This document shows positions 1 to 11,580 of a stretch of 58,368 bases of DNA, one piece after another. Within the stretch, counting starts at the first letter, position 1. Every line of letters begins with the position of its first letter. A model generated the notes under the pieces. It did no database searches, was not told the DNA's origin, and was given only the letters and a program-made list of their open reading frames with translations. The translations under genes and the position numbers were made by a program. The stretch comes from Podochytrium sp. JEL0797 (taxonomy: Eukaryota > Chytridiomycota > Chytridiomycetes > Chytridiales > Chytriomycetaceae), in contig JADGJG010000057.1 of NCBI GenBank assembly GCA_027596195.1, forward strand, positions 1 to 58,368, read 5' to 3'.

Positions 1-1974
1 GAAAGCACAACCAACAAACCTCCCAACCCCACCAAAACCCCGACCCCCACCCCCAAAACCCCAGACTTAGTCTCCAACACACCCCCATCACTCCCAGTAA
101 CAGTCCCACTCGGCACAATCGCATTATTCTGATTCCCCCCACTTCCACCACCCGTTGTTGCACCACCACCACCCGTCGTCGCACCTCCGTTATTATTATT
201 CCCACCCCCACCCACACTTGGACTCGGCGCAACGTACGTCACGTTCGTGCATGCGTATGCGCCGGAGGTGTTGACCCCGGATTGTGCGGCCGGAAGCGTG
301 AGTTGTTGGTACACAAAGTCGCTGTACCGTCTCACTTGTCCAGGCGGGTCATTCAAACACGGGGTATTAATCATGTCGAGCGAATCTGATTGGAAAGCGG
401 GGTTTCAAGTAAGAAAAAACCTGCACACACTCACACGCATTTCAAAAGAGAGAGAGGGAGGGAGAGAGGAGGCATTAAAACTCACCATCCATCAACGCAA
501 CCCCCGCAAAATTCACCGCATTCTGTTTCAACCCACTCACAACCCCTTCACCGACCCACTGCCCGGGACTCACGTAATCCCCCGGGGTGGCTTGAATAAC
601 CGCATCCACAGTCCAACTCGACAACCCAACCACCAGCGGGATCGTTCCTACGTATTGGGACCAGTACCCAAGCGTGGTCCAGAACCCGCTTGGGTTGTCG
701 CTGAACCCGCAGACAGAAGATGTGGAGAGGAAGAAGACGGTGACGTAGTCAAAGAGCGGGGCGAGGGACTGGAAGTTGGATTGTTGGACGAGGTAGTCGG
801 GCCAAGCGCAGCGTGGGGAGACTGTTCAAAAAAACGCGTTAGGAGAGAAGTGGATTATTTAATGGAGGGGGAGGGAGAGTCGTCCAAACTCAACTCGACA
901 TTAAATAATTCGATCCCAACTGCTGCCTCATGATCGTCACGAGATCCACGACCCCAATCGGGTTGTTGCTCCAAATATGGAAATCGATTCCGTCGAGTTT
1001 GACGTTGGGGCCAAAGGGTCTCCAGGGGGAGGTGCCTCCGAGGAAGAGGTTCCAAATGTTTTGCGCGCTGTGTTTATTGTTTTTTAAAAAGAGGTGGGGT
1101 TTAATTGGGGTTTAATACTTTGCTTAGAGAGAGTGGACGGGAACGTACACGGCAGCAGCTCCGTTAGGCAAAGCAGAACTATTTGCACTCATGAAATCCA
1201 ACGGATCTATAAAAATAATAAAACCGCGTGCGTTAATAGCACAGAACAAAACACTCAGTAGGTAGATTTTTGCACCGCTCACCAATCACCAAGATAATCT
1301 TCTTTCCCATCCCCTGACACGTTTGAATATCGGCCCCGACCGCGGGACAATTTAGTAGGGAGAGTCCGTTTGGGCTCGTGGTTTGCCAGTTGTGGAACGC
1401 GTTTAAGGGGAAGGAGCAGTGGTTGTTGAAATCGATGCCGGGGAATCTGTATTTGCGTGTGTATCAGTGTGGGTGTATTTGTTTTTGTGTGTGGGTGGGG
1501 GAGTGGGGGGGTGTTTGTCAAGAACAACGAAGGTTCGAAAGACGGATTCAAAGAAAACGCGCGAGTCAGTTGCCGATCAGAAATGGGGAGAGAAGGTGCA
1601 GAAGAAGCGAGAAGAGGATAAATTACCCTTTCACGGTCGCATACGACAGAATTCCTGGAATTGAAAATCACAGAGTCAAAACACGGAATGTCGATCCAAA
1701 CCGAAGATCTAAACGGGGGGATTCTCCGAGATCCTCCAAGATCGCGTCGAAAAAAGAAACATATGCACACGATACCTTTAATATGAATAATGTTGTACTT
1801 TGTGGTTGCACACAACGTCGCGAGTGAAGTTTCTGGTCTGAATGGGAAGCTGGCTTTGTTCAAGCCTTGACCCCAGTACGCAATCAAGTTGGATTGACCC
1901 GTGAGTGCGAGGGCGAGGACGCATGATGATGTTGCGACATAGAGGACAGCGATAGTGGTCTTGAAGGAGACCAT
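1..1974 (-). CDS. GH18 chitinase-like secreted, GPI-type protein (catalytic acid lost); 3' end cut by window edge
   Basis: Exons on the minus strand read 1974-1776, 1654-1627, 1446-1283, 1206-1149, 1067-895, 821-486 and 385 to beyond position 1; all phases agree. The start MVSFKTTIAVLYVATSS is a signal peptide. The next residues (LIAYWGQG) and a LWNLFGG-like block (NIWNLFLGG) match fungal class III chitinases of family GH18. The tail is Gly/Asn/Thr-rich and runs into a hydrophobic segment, as in GPI-anchored wall proteins. The GH18 active-site motif (DxxDxDxE) reads DGIDFHIW at about residues 175-182, so the catalytic Glu is Trp and the third Asp is His. It therefore probably binds chitin or a wall glycan without cleaving it. 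The fold assignment is firm; the lack of activity is inferred. Confidence 0.85.
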
Positions 1975-2175
1975 TCCGTGTGATGTCTTTTTTTTTGTTT
2001 TGTTTGTTCAAATTTGTCGAATGAAATTTGTCCTTGGGATTGATTTTAAATTCCGATGTGAATAGTGTGATGTTATGCGAAACCCTTCAAGAATTCTCCA
2101 CTGGGTGCGAAACGGCCCAAGATGAAACTGAAAATTTGATCACGTCTTCGCACAAAAACAAAAAATCTTTTCTTG
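1975..2175. promoter_or_regulatory. Divergent intergenic region between the GH18-like and PP2C-like genes
   Basis: About 200 bases separate two start codons on opposite strands, so both promoters must lie here or overlap the 5' leaders. A T-rich tract sits just upstream of the GH18-like start (about 1987-1999). I see no clear TATA box or recognisable operator. Confidence 0.4.
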
Positions 2176-4905
2176 ATGGAGCGCACGTCAACTTCGTCGA
2201 TGCGACGCAAGATGAGCTGGACCCTTGGCGGTGCGACGACACCCGCTGCGACTGACGGGTCTTCGTCGTCGTCGTCTTCTTCTTCTTCTTCCCTGAGCAA
2301 CGGCGGCGGGGCCAGGCGGTCGTTTCTGGGCGGGTTTCTTCTCGGCCTTGGCTTTGCCAAAGACAAGGCGCTGCTCAAGGCGCAGTCGACGGGCGACTTG
2401 ACGCGCGCGACAACCGCTGCCTCGCCGGGTTCCCTAGAAGAAGAAGAAGGAGAAGAAGGAGGCCCCCTAGAGGATGCCCAGCCAACTCCCCTGCCCGAAT
2501 CCACTGTCGAGGACATCCCGCCGTCTACAGAACCAGAGCCAAAGCCAGAGCCAGTCAAGAAGAAGGAATTCCACTCGCTCGAATGGGCAGTGTCCCAGCA
2601 ACTGGGTGTGTACCATCAATCGTATATGTAATACGCAATCCACTGACTACTACCCAGGCTACCGCAACATGATCTCCGCCTCGGCCCACCCCACTGCCAC
2701 CAACCTCGTCAAGGCTGACTTTATCCGCATCCCGATCCACACTCAGATCGAAGATATCCATTGGCCCTCGAAGGAGGACGCAAAGATGTGGGCAAACACG
2801 GGCCTGGGCACCGACCACCGCATCCACGGCCACCACTTTAGCGATGGCGGCGTCGTGACCTCGGAGGTGAATTCGCCCCCAACGCCCTTATCAACGGAAA
2901 ATTTTCATTGCACAAACTCAACCCCCGAATTCCAAAACTCCTTTCGAAACAGTACGACCACTCGTGGATCTCCACTGACTCGCTCGCCTCAAAATCAACC
3001 CAAGATTCAAGCAAATTCGATGTCCTCTCCGAATCCGGATCCATCCTCTCCTCCAACGAGAGCACCAACCAACCCCACGAATCCATCCCCATGCACGGAA
3101 TCACCACCCTCCCGCCCACCACCCCCGCCGCATCCTCTTCAGACCCCATGATGCTCGTGGACGACCAAAACGACTCCACCGCCTCCTCCGACACCGAATC
3201 AACCCTCAGCTCAACCCACCACTCCTCCCTCGAACACCACCTCATCGACCCAACCCCAACCCACCCCACCACCCGCCCCACCACGGGCTCCACACGCATC
3301 CTCGTCCTCGCAGACGGCCACGGCGGCATCCTCGCGTCCAAATTCATGGTGCCCCGCACGAAATCGATCCTCTCGGATATCCTCACTTCGAACCCATACG
3401 ATTTCTCACTCCCGGCTTCCCGTTTGTCGTTTGAGACACTCGCTTGTGACGCGTTTCGCCAGATTGATGCGGAGTACTGTGCGATTCAGGTTGGTCGGTA
3501 TCGGACCTGGGTCGACGCTGGTTCGATCCCCGCGGATCGACCCGATGATGATGGGTGTGCGCTCGTGGCTGTGGTGATTCACGATGGGTGGTTAGTGAAC
3601 CTCAACGTGGGAGACTCGAGGACGCATTTGGCGTCGCGACCGAAAGTCCACGCCGTGGGAGACGCGTGGAGTCCCGTTTTTACATCCGCGGACCACAACA
3701 TGACGCACGCGGGGAAAGTGTATAGTATTTATGCGAATGGGGGGCACTTTATGTCTCCAAGCCACACGCTGATCCCCGTCGCACCCGTTCACCCGTCTCT
3801 CCGGAAAAACCAAGAACCCTACCATGAACTCGCGAACGCACGTATCTACCGACACGCTTCCCCCGCGGTCAAAACCGTGGGTGTGTCCCATCGACGCACG
3901 TTGAATCTTTCCGGGACGATGGGGGACTTGTTGTTCAAGATTGAGCCCGCCGTGTTGACGCCGACACCGGATGTGAGTTTTGTGGAGCTGGATACGCGGT
4001 GGGAGTATGCGCTTGTGATTGCTACGGATGGGATTTGGGACCATTTGATGGAAAACAGCGGCGATGTTGTGCGACAATGTGAAATGGTCATGAAAGTGTT
4101 CAGTGCTGCCGTGGAGAGTGTGGAACTCGAACGGGAGGAGAATGTGAAGGCGTGGGAAGAGTGGAGGGTGAGGAAACGGGAGTGGAAGATGCGGGAGGTG
4201 GAGAGGCGGAGGGGGTTGAAGGAGGGAAAGGGGAAGGTTGTTGAGGTGGGGGTTGAGGTGGAGGTTGGGGAGGGGGATGTGGCGGCGGCTGCTGAACCGG
4301 GTGTGAATCATGTGGGGATGAGTCGGGTGGAAGAGGAGGAGGAAGCGATGGAGGAGGATGGAGTTTCTGAGCGGGGGAGTGTGGCTTCTTCGAATGGGTC
4401 GACGGCTGTGGCGTCTAAGGATCGATCGATTTCGAAAACGAATGGGGAGGAGGGAGAGGGGGTTGTTGTAGAGGAGGAGGAGGGTGCGAGTTCGTCGAGT
4501 GAAGCAATGAAGGAAGCAAAGGAAGCTCTTGATGTTCAAGTGGAGGACGAGGAGGATATGGCAATTGTTCTCGACTCTTCCATCTCGGAAAGCCCTGTCC
4601 TCGTCGAATCCCCAAACCACGGCAGCAGTTCATCCCACGCCGCGTTCCCCACCCCTGCCACCAAACCCTCCACCACTACCACCCTCACAAAAACCCCACC
4701 ACCACCCAAACCAACCCCCTTCCACTTCCACACCGTCCTCCAACACCGACTCCGCCAAGTCTCTCAAGTGCTCGTGGAACGCGAGATGACGGATGAAGCG
4801 GTGGAGAGGATACATCCGTCGATTCGGAGAGCGAGGGAAGGGTTGTATTGGCAGAAACAGATTCGGTATGATGATGCGACTGCTTTTGTGGTTTATTTTG
4901 ATTGA
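2176..4905 (+). CDS. PP2C-family (PPM) Ser/Thr phosphatase with long acidic insert
   Basis: Exons 2176-2605, 2658-2866 and 2953-4905 give about 863 residues. PP2C hallmarks appear in order: the metal-binding ADGHGG near residue 334, a DDGCALVAVVIHDGWL strand pair, NVGDSR, DHN, SGTMGD and ATDGIWD near residue 572, and a final strand AFVVYFD. PP2C enzymes are Mg/Mn-dependent protein phosphatases. The N-terminal 140 residues are Ser-rich, with a polar stretch before the domain. Between DGIWD and the last strand lies about 250 residues of Glu/Lys/Ser-rich low-complexity sequence, unusual for PP2C and probably disordered or coiled coil. The second intron is needed to bring GVVTSE into frame with YDHSWIS; without it the two blocks sit in different frames. 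The substrate is unknown. Confidence 0.85.
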
Positions 4906-5053
4906 TATTTTTTTGATGAGATGAGAGGTGGAGGAGGCTGAGTGTTGGAGTGTGGAGGGGGGTTTTAGTTTTTTACTGACTGCGCTGCCAGAGAATTTTT
5001 TGAGATAAATAAAAGAAGAGCTCTTGAAAACGAATGCAAGGACGAGTAGTTGC

Positions 5054-5599
5054 ATGGTAGTTGCAAGTCTGGCTTTCGCTTTGCACTTTTTTTTTGTCAC
5101 CACCCCCGCCGATTCGCTCAACATGAACCGGTTTACATCCACCCTCGGCAAACAAACCTACTCCCTCGGCGTACGACACACCTCCGCAACTCGATTCGCA
5201 TCCCTTGTTTCCACGCCTGCTGCTGCTTGTCCATTGCGAACAACCACCGGTGCCATTCCGACTTTGGCGTCCTTGAAACCAAGCGTATTCGAACACGCCG
5301 CCGCTTCTGCATCATATACCGCGGGTGCTTCTTCATTTAGTGGGTCCACGCCTGCAGGGTCGATGGGACCCGAGTCTGCATCACAAGGCGCTTCTTCTTC
5401 CTCCGTTGAGTGCCCCACCCCTTCCCCCCATCTCCATCGTACTAATATATCTTACATGAATCCCCTGCAGTTTGGACAATCCTCCTCAACGACATCAACG
5501 GCTTTGAAAGCAGCTGTAGCCGCTGGATCGACGGGCGGTGGGCTTGTTGGGGGGAGAGTTGTGGAGGCTTGGATGATGCAGTTTGAGGATGATTTCTAA
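5054..5599 (+). CDS. Small Ala/Ser/Thr-rich protein, unknown function
   Basis: Two exons, 5054-5404 and 5471-5599, give about 159 residues; a later ATG at 5123 would give 136. The 66-nt intron has a TACTAAT branch-like site and a GTTGAGT donor, and is itself open in frame, so retention would also encode protein. From the first ATG the N-terminus is hydrophobic like a signal peptide. From the second it is rich in Arg/Ser/Thr without acidic residues (MNRFTSTLGKQTYSLGVRH), like a mitochondrial presequence. The body is Ala/Ser/Gly-rich and the end is acidic (FEDDF). I do not recognise the family. Confidence 0.5.
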   Translation: MVVASLAFALHFFFVTTPADSLNMNRFTSTLGKQTYSLGVRHTSATRFASLVSTPAAACPLRTTTGAIPTLASLKPSVFEHAAASASYTAGASSFSGSTPAGSMGPESASQGASSSSVECPTPSPHLHRTNISYMNPLQFGQSSSTTSTALKAAVAAGSTGGGLVGGRVVEAWMMQFEDDF

Positions 5600-6329
5600 C
5601 AGGAATGAATGGATCGCGTTTTATATGCGGGAGGAAGGGGGGAGTTTTGGTTGTTTTGGTTTCTTGGTGCGTGTGTGTGTTGATATTGGACGGAGAGAGA
5701 GAGAGAGAGAAGAGATGACAAAAACGATGTTTTTAATATACACACGATACGGATTTGTGTTGAACTACGCGTAAAAACTGAGGGGGGGGGGCGTAGCGTA
5801 GATATTTTCGCCGGCAGATCCGATCCCCCCCTCCCCCCATCTCCCTCCTCCAACCTCAATTCTGACGGATTGGCTGATTTGTTTTTGCCGCAGTGGAGGA
5901 GAGAGGTCGCGGTCTCGGGGGGAAGGGGGCTCTTAGAATTTTTTTTGGGTTGAAGGAAAGTTTTTAGCGATCGACGGATGGAATACCGCGAACCACATCA
6001 CCCTTCCCCTTGAAAACACTACGCTCTGAGCGCCACCCTCACAGCCAGTTACACTGCACGTGAAGGAGAGGTTGGGGAAAAGGTGCGGAATGCGATATCG
6101 CCCATCGCCTTACCTTCCAAGGCCCGATTTTAAATATTAAAAAACACAAACATCAAAAAAAGCTATATCGTCTACATCTTGAAAAGCATAAAAAACCAGA
6201 TATGTAAAAAAACCAAAAAATGAACGCTCTTTGGTGCTTTTCGTTATTTCCGTTTCAATGCAGGCAAGTTTGTTGAATTGCTTTCAATTACTGCAGGTAC
6301 GATATTGAGCTTGAGAGGGTTTTTATCTG
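5600..6329. other. Gene-free stretch between convergent genes
   Basis: This lies between the 3' ends of a plus-strand and a minus-strand gene. It holds a GA microsatellite near 5693-5710 and a poly-G run near 5781-5791. I see no convincing open frame, RNA gene or mobile-element sequence. Confidence 0.5.
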
Positions 6330-9084
6330 TTAGTGACGGCAGCATGACGGAGTCCTGATCGATTTTTGTTGGGTGTTAGCAGTGATTACATATCGATTCT
6401 GCCCTCCCACCTTTGACATCTGACTCTGCGCAAACTTGTATTTGCTCTTCATCTCTATGTCGTGATTGGCATTCAGTTGCGGTAGGTTTGGTGGCACTCC
6501 CTTTGCAATCGCGTTTGTGCCGTGTTGAGGTGGTGCCGCAAAGCTTAACACAGGGAACTAAGTGACCAATGAAAATAAAACGTGAGCAAAAACGAGTATC
6601 AAGCAATCAAGATTTCAATCACCTTGGTCGCGTTATTACTAGGCGCATTCTTACCCACAACCCCAAACATCACATCCCCACCCCCCACCGCCGCAACCAC
6701 CCCAGGAACCCTCGTCAACTTGCTCGTATTCCGCTTCATCTCCCCCGCATTCCCAACCTGCTGCAACCTTCTCGCGCGCGCAAGCACAGCCTCGGCAGCC
6801 CGCTTCTCATGTGCACCTCTCCGCCGCGATTCCTTATTCGACATGGAGGATGTGGAGCTGAATACACTGTCGGTACTTTTTTCGACTGGGTTCACATGTG
6901 CGGGTGGGAGGGGAGGTGGGTGTGCTCCCGTTGCTGCTGCGTGTGCGATAGGTTGGAGGAATTGGATTTCGTGTTTCGCGGCCGAAGGGAGGATGGTGAG
7001 GTTTGGTTTTTGTTGTTGCAGGATTTGTTTTTGGATTTCGTGTTGTCGCACGCTTTGTTGGTGGGTTGGGTTCGTGGTGAGGGTGGGTAAGTGTTTTGCG
7101 TCTGGATGGGGTTGTGGCGGCGGTGGGGCGTGGTGTTTGGGGGGGATGGTTGGGTGGGGTTGTTGGAGGAGGTGCGGGTGGGGGACTTGGGTGGGTTGGA
7201 GGTGGTGAGGGTCGGGGTGGGGTGGTTCTGAATGGCCGATGAAGAGATTCAATGGTTCTGGTTTCGGTTCTGCCTTTTCATGATGTTTTGGCCCAAATAG
7301 TGCGACACTGTCGAGTTCTCCATGCTGTGCTGGTTTGGAGTGATGTTGTTTGGAGTGGTCCAAAGTTGGCAGCGTCGGAAGGTGCACTTTTTCAGATTCC
7401 TTTCTCGCATGTTGAGGTTTCGAATCATTGTCCATTTGAGGCTCGACCTCTTTTGCTTTTGGACGGTGAGTGGTTTCGGTGTGGGACTCGGGGTTCGGGT
7501 TGGACGAGCCCGCGGTCGCTTCCGTTGACATGTTTTCAGTTTCCGAGATTGGGTTGATCAGCAAAGCTAATAATGGCAATCAGAATTGAAGACTGTAATT
7601 TCAATGGTCTGGTTCTTACATATATTCTTGACTTTGTCGTCCGCAAGTTGAGACTCGGTTGATTCTTCTTTTGGTGGGACTTTCATGTAATTCGTTGAAG
7701 CCACTAAAGACGCAACAAGAGTTTTACTTGAATCCGTTGTTTGAGAAGATTCTGCGTTCTGAGGAGTATGCTTTAGAAGAAATACGGGGGCAAAATAGCA
7801 AACAATACCTTGGCCGGCTTTCCCTGCGAAGATTTTCCGACAGCATTCAGCGAGTCTTGAGATACGACTGAACTTGCCTTGACAGTATTGATGTCTTTGA
7901 AAAAGGCGTGCTTGAGCGCTTCTTTGGCCGAAATTCTAAAATTTGGAGAACATGAAAAACGCGTCTCGCCAACAACTCCAGAACATACCGCTCATCCGGG
8001 TTATAAATCAGTAGTGCATTGATAATGTCAAGACAATCTTGTGAAACGTATGGTAGAAGAGCAGGAATCCCAGTCCCTTCTTTAGGGGCAAACTGAAACT
8101 TGGGCGAGTTTGATCGATTCCTGTTGTCGAGAAGCTTTTAGTACGATAACAGCCCCTTGCAGAATTTAGAATCCTACCCGAGCATCTGTTTCAGCAACTT
8201 CGGACTCGGGGTCCCCATGATATTATGTATTCTATGAATCTGATCCAACTCGTTGGACCCCGGAAACAGAGGCTGCTTCGAAATCACTTCATACAACACA
8301 CATCCTGCACTCCATATGTCCATTTTATACGTGTAGATTCCGTCGCAGAGCAGACATTCGGGAGGACGATACCATCGTGTCGCAATGTATTCGGTGTAGG
8401 GCTGTTTGGAGTGGATTCCGCGGCATGACCCAAAATCAGCGATTTTGATGTTGAAGTCTTTGACGAGGATGTTCTGTGTTGCGTTTAATTGTTAGCACGG
8501 GGGGGTGGATTAAACGATCCGTTTTTGTACAAACCTCCGGTTTAATATCGCGATGAAAAATCCCTTTCCTGTTATCAATGTGTTAAGAAACGTAGAGTTT
8601 GACTGGTCATGCTCTTACCCGTGAATATATTCGAGGCCTTTACAAATTTGATGCATGTACATTTTCGCCTTACTTTCCGTCATGAATAGATTCTTTCGCG
8701 ATATCAACTCGTACAGGTTGCAATCCATTAATTCAAAGTTGAGCGAAAGGACGCCGTTTCGCGGTTCGCTGATTTTTTGAATCGTCAGATTCCACGGAAA
8801 TATATCCAAAAATCACTCACAAAACAACATCGTGCAAGTCGACAATATGAGGGTGGGGGTTTAACCGCTTGAGTGCTTGAATTTCACGGAGTCCTTCAAT
8901 CTCTTCGAATCTGTTAAAATATCAAAGAAGTCAATCGTGAACCACCCCCAAACTTTCCAAACTCCAATCTCATTTCTTACGTATTAAAGTGCTTGCGAAA
9001 CCGTTTCATTGCATAAATCTGTCCAGTTCGTTTGTGTTTGACCTTGAGAACCTCCGAAAAGGTTCCTTCGCCGAGTTTGCACAT
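6330..9084 (-). CDS. MOK: MOK/RAGE-type MAPK-related protein kinase (cilium-associated branch)
   Basis: Ten exons: 9084-8981, 8910-8821, 8768-8619, 8568-8535, 8473-8178, 8120-7989, 7935-7809, 7770-7620, 7566-6623 and 6557-6330, all in phase, about 751 residues from this ATG. Kinase motifs: glycine loop GEGTFSEV (5-12), FELMDCNLYELI, HRDIKPEN (from 120), DFGSCR (139), activation TEY (153-155), RWYRPPECLL and LFPGSNELDQI. The DFGSCR...KQPYTEYI...RWYR block matches MOK (RAGE-1) rather than MAPK or CDK. MAK/ICK/MOK kinases control cilium length and transport in other eukaryotes, which implies a flagellated life stage. The last 450 residues are Pro/His/Gln-rich. The true start is unresolved: the frame stays open upstream through RRFEKKLDFRLMCKLGEGTF with no other ATG. 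Confidence 0.85.
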
Positions 9085-9136
9085 GAGGCGAAAGTCTAAT
9101 TTTTTTTCAAAGCGGCGCACCGCGCGCAGGAGGTTA

Positions 9137-9535
9137 TTATTCTTCTTTTTTCGTTTTCGGTGGAATCAGAGAGCTACGGAACCTTCCAATTTGGTCGCGT
9201 TTCCGTCGGGCTTTATCTTTTCGTTCAACGATGAGTCGCTCATTCTTTTGGGATGGGCGGAGCTTCGTCAAGTCAGAATCAAATAGAGATGTCAATGAGA
9301 GATTGAGCAGAGAATCGTTTTCGCGTTGCGTTTCGTTCAAATGGTCGTTGTCCGGCAGGTTCAAAAATCGCTTCGAAGGGGAATCACTCAAAGTGTGGAC
9401 TTTGGAAAAGAGGACAGAAAACGAGTTTGTTGTCAAAATCGCGCCAATAGCTATGGAGAAGTGATTGGGGCTGGCTGGACAGAGGCTGGTCAAAGATTTG
9501 CTTTCGACGCGCTGTTGATTTTCGTATTGTTTCAA
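9137..9535 (-). CDS. Open frame just upstream of MOK; probable N-terminal exon(s) of that kinase or a separate small gene
   Basis: A 132-codon frame with no internal ATG, rich in Lys/Arg/Asp near its end (RLIVERKDKARRKRDQIGRF), stops 50 bases before the kinase glycine loop in a different frame. The kinase frame meets it in an A-rich run near 9145-9160. One extra or missing A there, or a weak intron starting GTTGAA, would fuse the two into a kinase with a charged N-terminal extension. It could also be an independent gene whose start exon I cannot find. Confidence 0.35.
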   Translation of the reverse strand: MKQYENQQRVESKSLTSLCPASPNHFSIAIGAILTTNSFSVLFSKVHTLSDSPSKRFLNLPDNDHLNETQRENDSLLNLSLTSLFDSDLTKLRPSQKNERLIVERKDKARRKRDQIGRFRSSLIPPKTKKEE

Positions 9536-9788
9536 GATTTACACCGCGTAGCAGAAAAAGTGAAGAATCACATTTTCTTAATATGGGTATCTCATGGCGG
9601 AAGGGGGAGTGGGGGTTGATGAGGCAGAGAGAGCGAGACTGTGGATATCAACTGGAAGCCAAAATTGTTGTATTCGACGAAAGAAAAAAATCAAGTTCAC
9701 GCCGTTATTAAATGCAATTATGGATAGATTATTATTAATTTCTGCATAAGAAGGAAGTGAAACGGAGACTCTTTTCAAAGAGGTGCTT

Positions 9789-11375
9789 TCAAACAAACAT
9801 AAAAACTGTAAATACGATACAAATCATTAAAAGCGGAGTTCCTGAGCTCTTGCCCACACTCGACGTGTGTTGCGCATTGCCTTGCGTCGTCTTCACGGGC
9901 GCATTCGTCACAACCGCAACTCCAGTCACATTAGTGCCAGTTGCAACCGCGCCTCCACCAACTCCACTGCCAATAGAAGTGGTGGTGATAGTACTACTGT
10001 TGACGGAAGTAGTAGTGCTGATTTCCTTTGCCCAGACCATGACTCCTGCCTTATCCAACACCTGCATGTTTGATTGAAACGCGGCAATCGTGTCGGGATC
10101 CCCAGAGACGCGACAATCGCGTTGAGCCATGTACTGCCCCCCCTCTGCTTCGTCTTTCCAAATTTCAAACGCAATGGCAAGCTTGAGTCTTTTGACGAGA
10201 AAGAAAAACAAAGGAGTCAGTCGCCAAAATGAGAATTGCTCAAAAGAAGGTAACCTCCCAGCGATTTTTACCTCGGATACTTTGCCATAAACCCCGCATT
10301 AAAAATATTACTATTCCAAAACGACATGATGGTCGCAGTTCTCCCCGGTCCCGCATCCACCTGCGTCACAAACCCACTCCCCACTTCCGTATACGCTGTC
10401 GTAAAAGCCCCACCCCCCTCCGAAATCGCCACAGGTTTATCAAACCCAACCGCATACTCCTGATAAAATGACGTCGGTCCCCCCTGCATCGTCCTCTCCA
10501 ACGGCGCCGTTGAATCCAACAACTGAGCCGTGAAATCAGAGGGACAGAGCGTGTTGGTGAGGTACGAGATGGGATAGTTGTCGTTGTATCCGCGCCAGTA
10601 GATGGAGAGACCGACCCAGTCGACGTATTCTGGGCCTGGCCAGTACGCGTTGTATGGGTATTGGTTGGAGGGGGTGTTGGAGGAGGGGGACCAGACGAAT
10701 GCGACGGTGGGTGCGATGGTGGTGATGGTGGTGTAGATTTGGCGCCAGAGGGAGATGAAGGCGGGTGCGTTTCCGGAGTAAGGCATCCAGTCTCCATTCA
10801 TTTCGGGCTGGCGTGGGGACAACGGTTTTTAGTTTTCGCCTTTGTAGCGAGTGTTTGAAAACTATTACCCCAAATCGGATAAACACGTTCCTCCCAGTGG
10901 TTTTGATGATGGTTTGGCATTGGTTGCCGAGGTTCGTGATATCGCTGGCGGCGATTCCAGTCAAGTTTTGCGGGTAAACGGTTAAAAAGATGGCAGCATT
11001 CGTTCCGTCGTTGAACACGTTCATATTAATGGTTCCATCCGGGTTGTGATTCACGGCGTCGTAGTCGGGTTTTCCATTCGTGGGTGGTTTGGGTGGTAAA
11101 TATTGGTAGATTTGGAATACACCTTCAATTGAATCGCACATTAGACGAGTCCATGTATGTGTGCAAGAAAGGAGAAGGAGTCTTTTACCAGAATTGAAAC
11201 CCATCTTTTGGTTAAAATCCTTGGGCGTTTCACCTCCACTCACAGGACCACTCGAGGAATCCCACCAAGGTCCGAAAATCAGTTTCCCATCGGCGGGCTC
11301 GAGCTTCGCAAGACCGTGGACCAGCGATGCGAGGGCGAGAAAGATTGCAAAGAGACTAGGTCGGTTGAGAAACAT
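9789..11375 (-). CDS. GH26-like glycoside hydrolase (beta-mannanase fold), secreted and GPI-anchored
   Basis: Exons 11375-11189, 11122-10869, 10807-10272 and 10188-9789, about 458 residues. It starts with a signal peptide (MFLNRPSLFAIFLALASLVHG). GH26-type features are FGPWWDSS near the start, the acid/base region PEMNGDW (E149) and a nucleophile region ISEGG (E277), so both catalytic carboxylates appear present. The usual His before the acid/base Glu (HEMNG) is Pro here. The last 80 residues are Thr/Ser/Val-rich and end in a hydrophobic run without basic residues, as expected for a GPI signal. Family GH26 includes endo-mannanases and related beta-glycanases; the substrate here is not shown. 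Upstream is a divergent PMT gene that may glycosylate such proteins. Confidence 0.75.
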
Positions 11376-11580
11376 GAAAGGGAATAGGCCCGCGTGGGGG
11401 TTGAGTGTTTTTTTTGTTGGTTGTTCGAAAAGTTCTTTTCTGTTTCACCTTTTCTCTCAAATCACTCGCATTTTGATGAAGGAGACTTGAAAAGTCTTGG
11501 ACAAAAGAGGTAAAATCTATGAGGAGACATTCGGGTTGCTATTCGGTGTCGCGTCTTTTGGCATTTTCGGAAATCGCAAA

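Noticed and set aside
2860..2960. Apparent frameshift in the PP2C gene between GVVTSE and the downstream frame
   Set aside because: A normal 86-nt intron (GTGAAT at 2867 to AACAG at 2952) joins the two frames exactly in phase, so no sequence error is needed.
3592..4620. Long minus-strand frame of 342 codons
   Set aside because: It is the antisense shadow of the PP2C exon, with His/Pro/Leu-rich content typical of reverse reading of GC-biased coding sequence.
9578..9796. Small minus-strand frame overlapping the GH26 gene end
   Set aside because: It lies in the 3' flank of the GH26 gene, has no recognisable content and overlaps that gene's stop codon.
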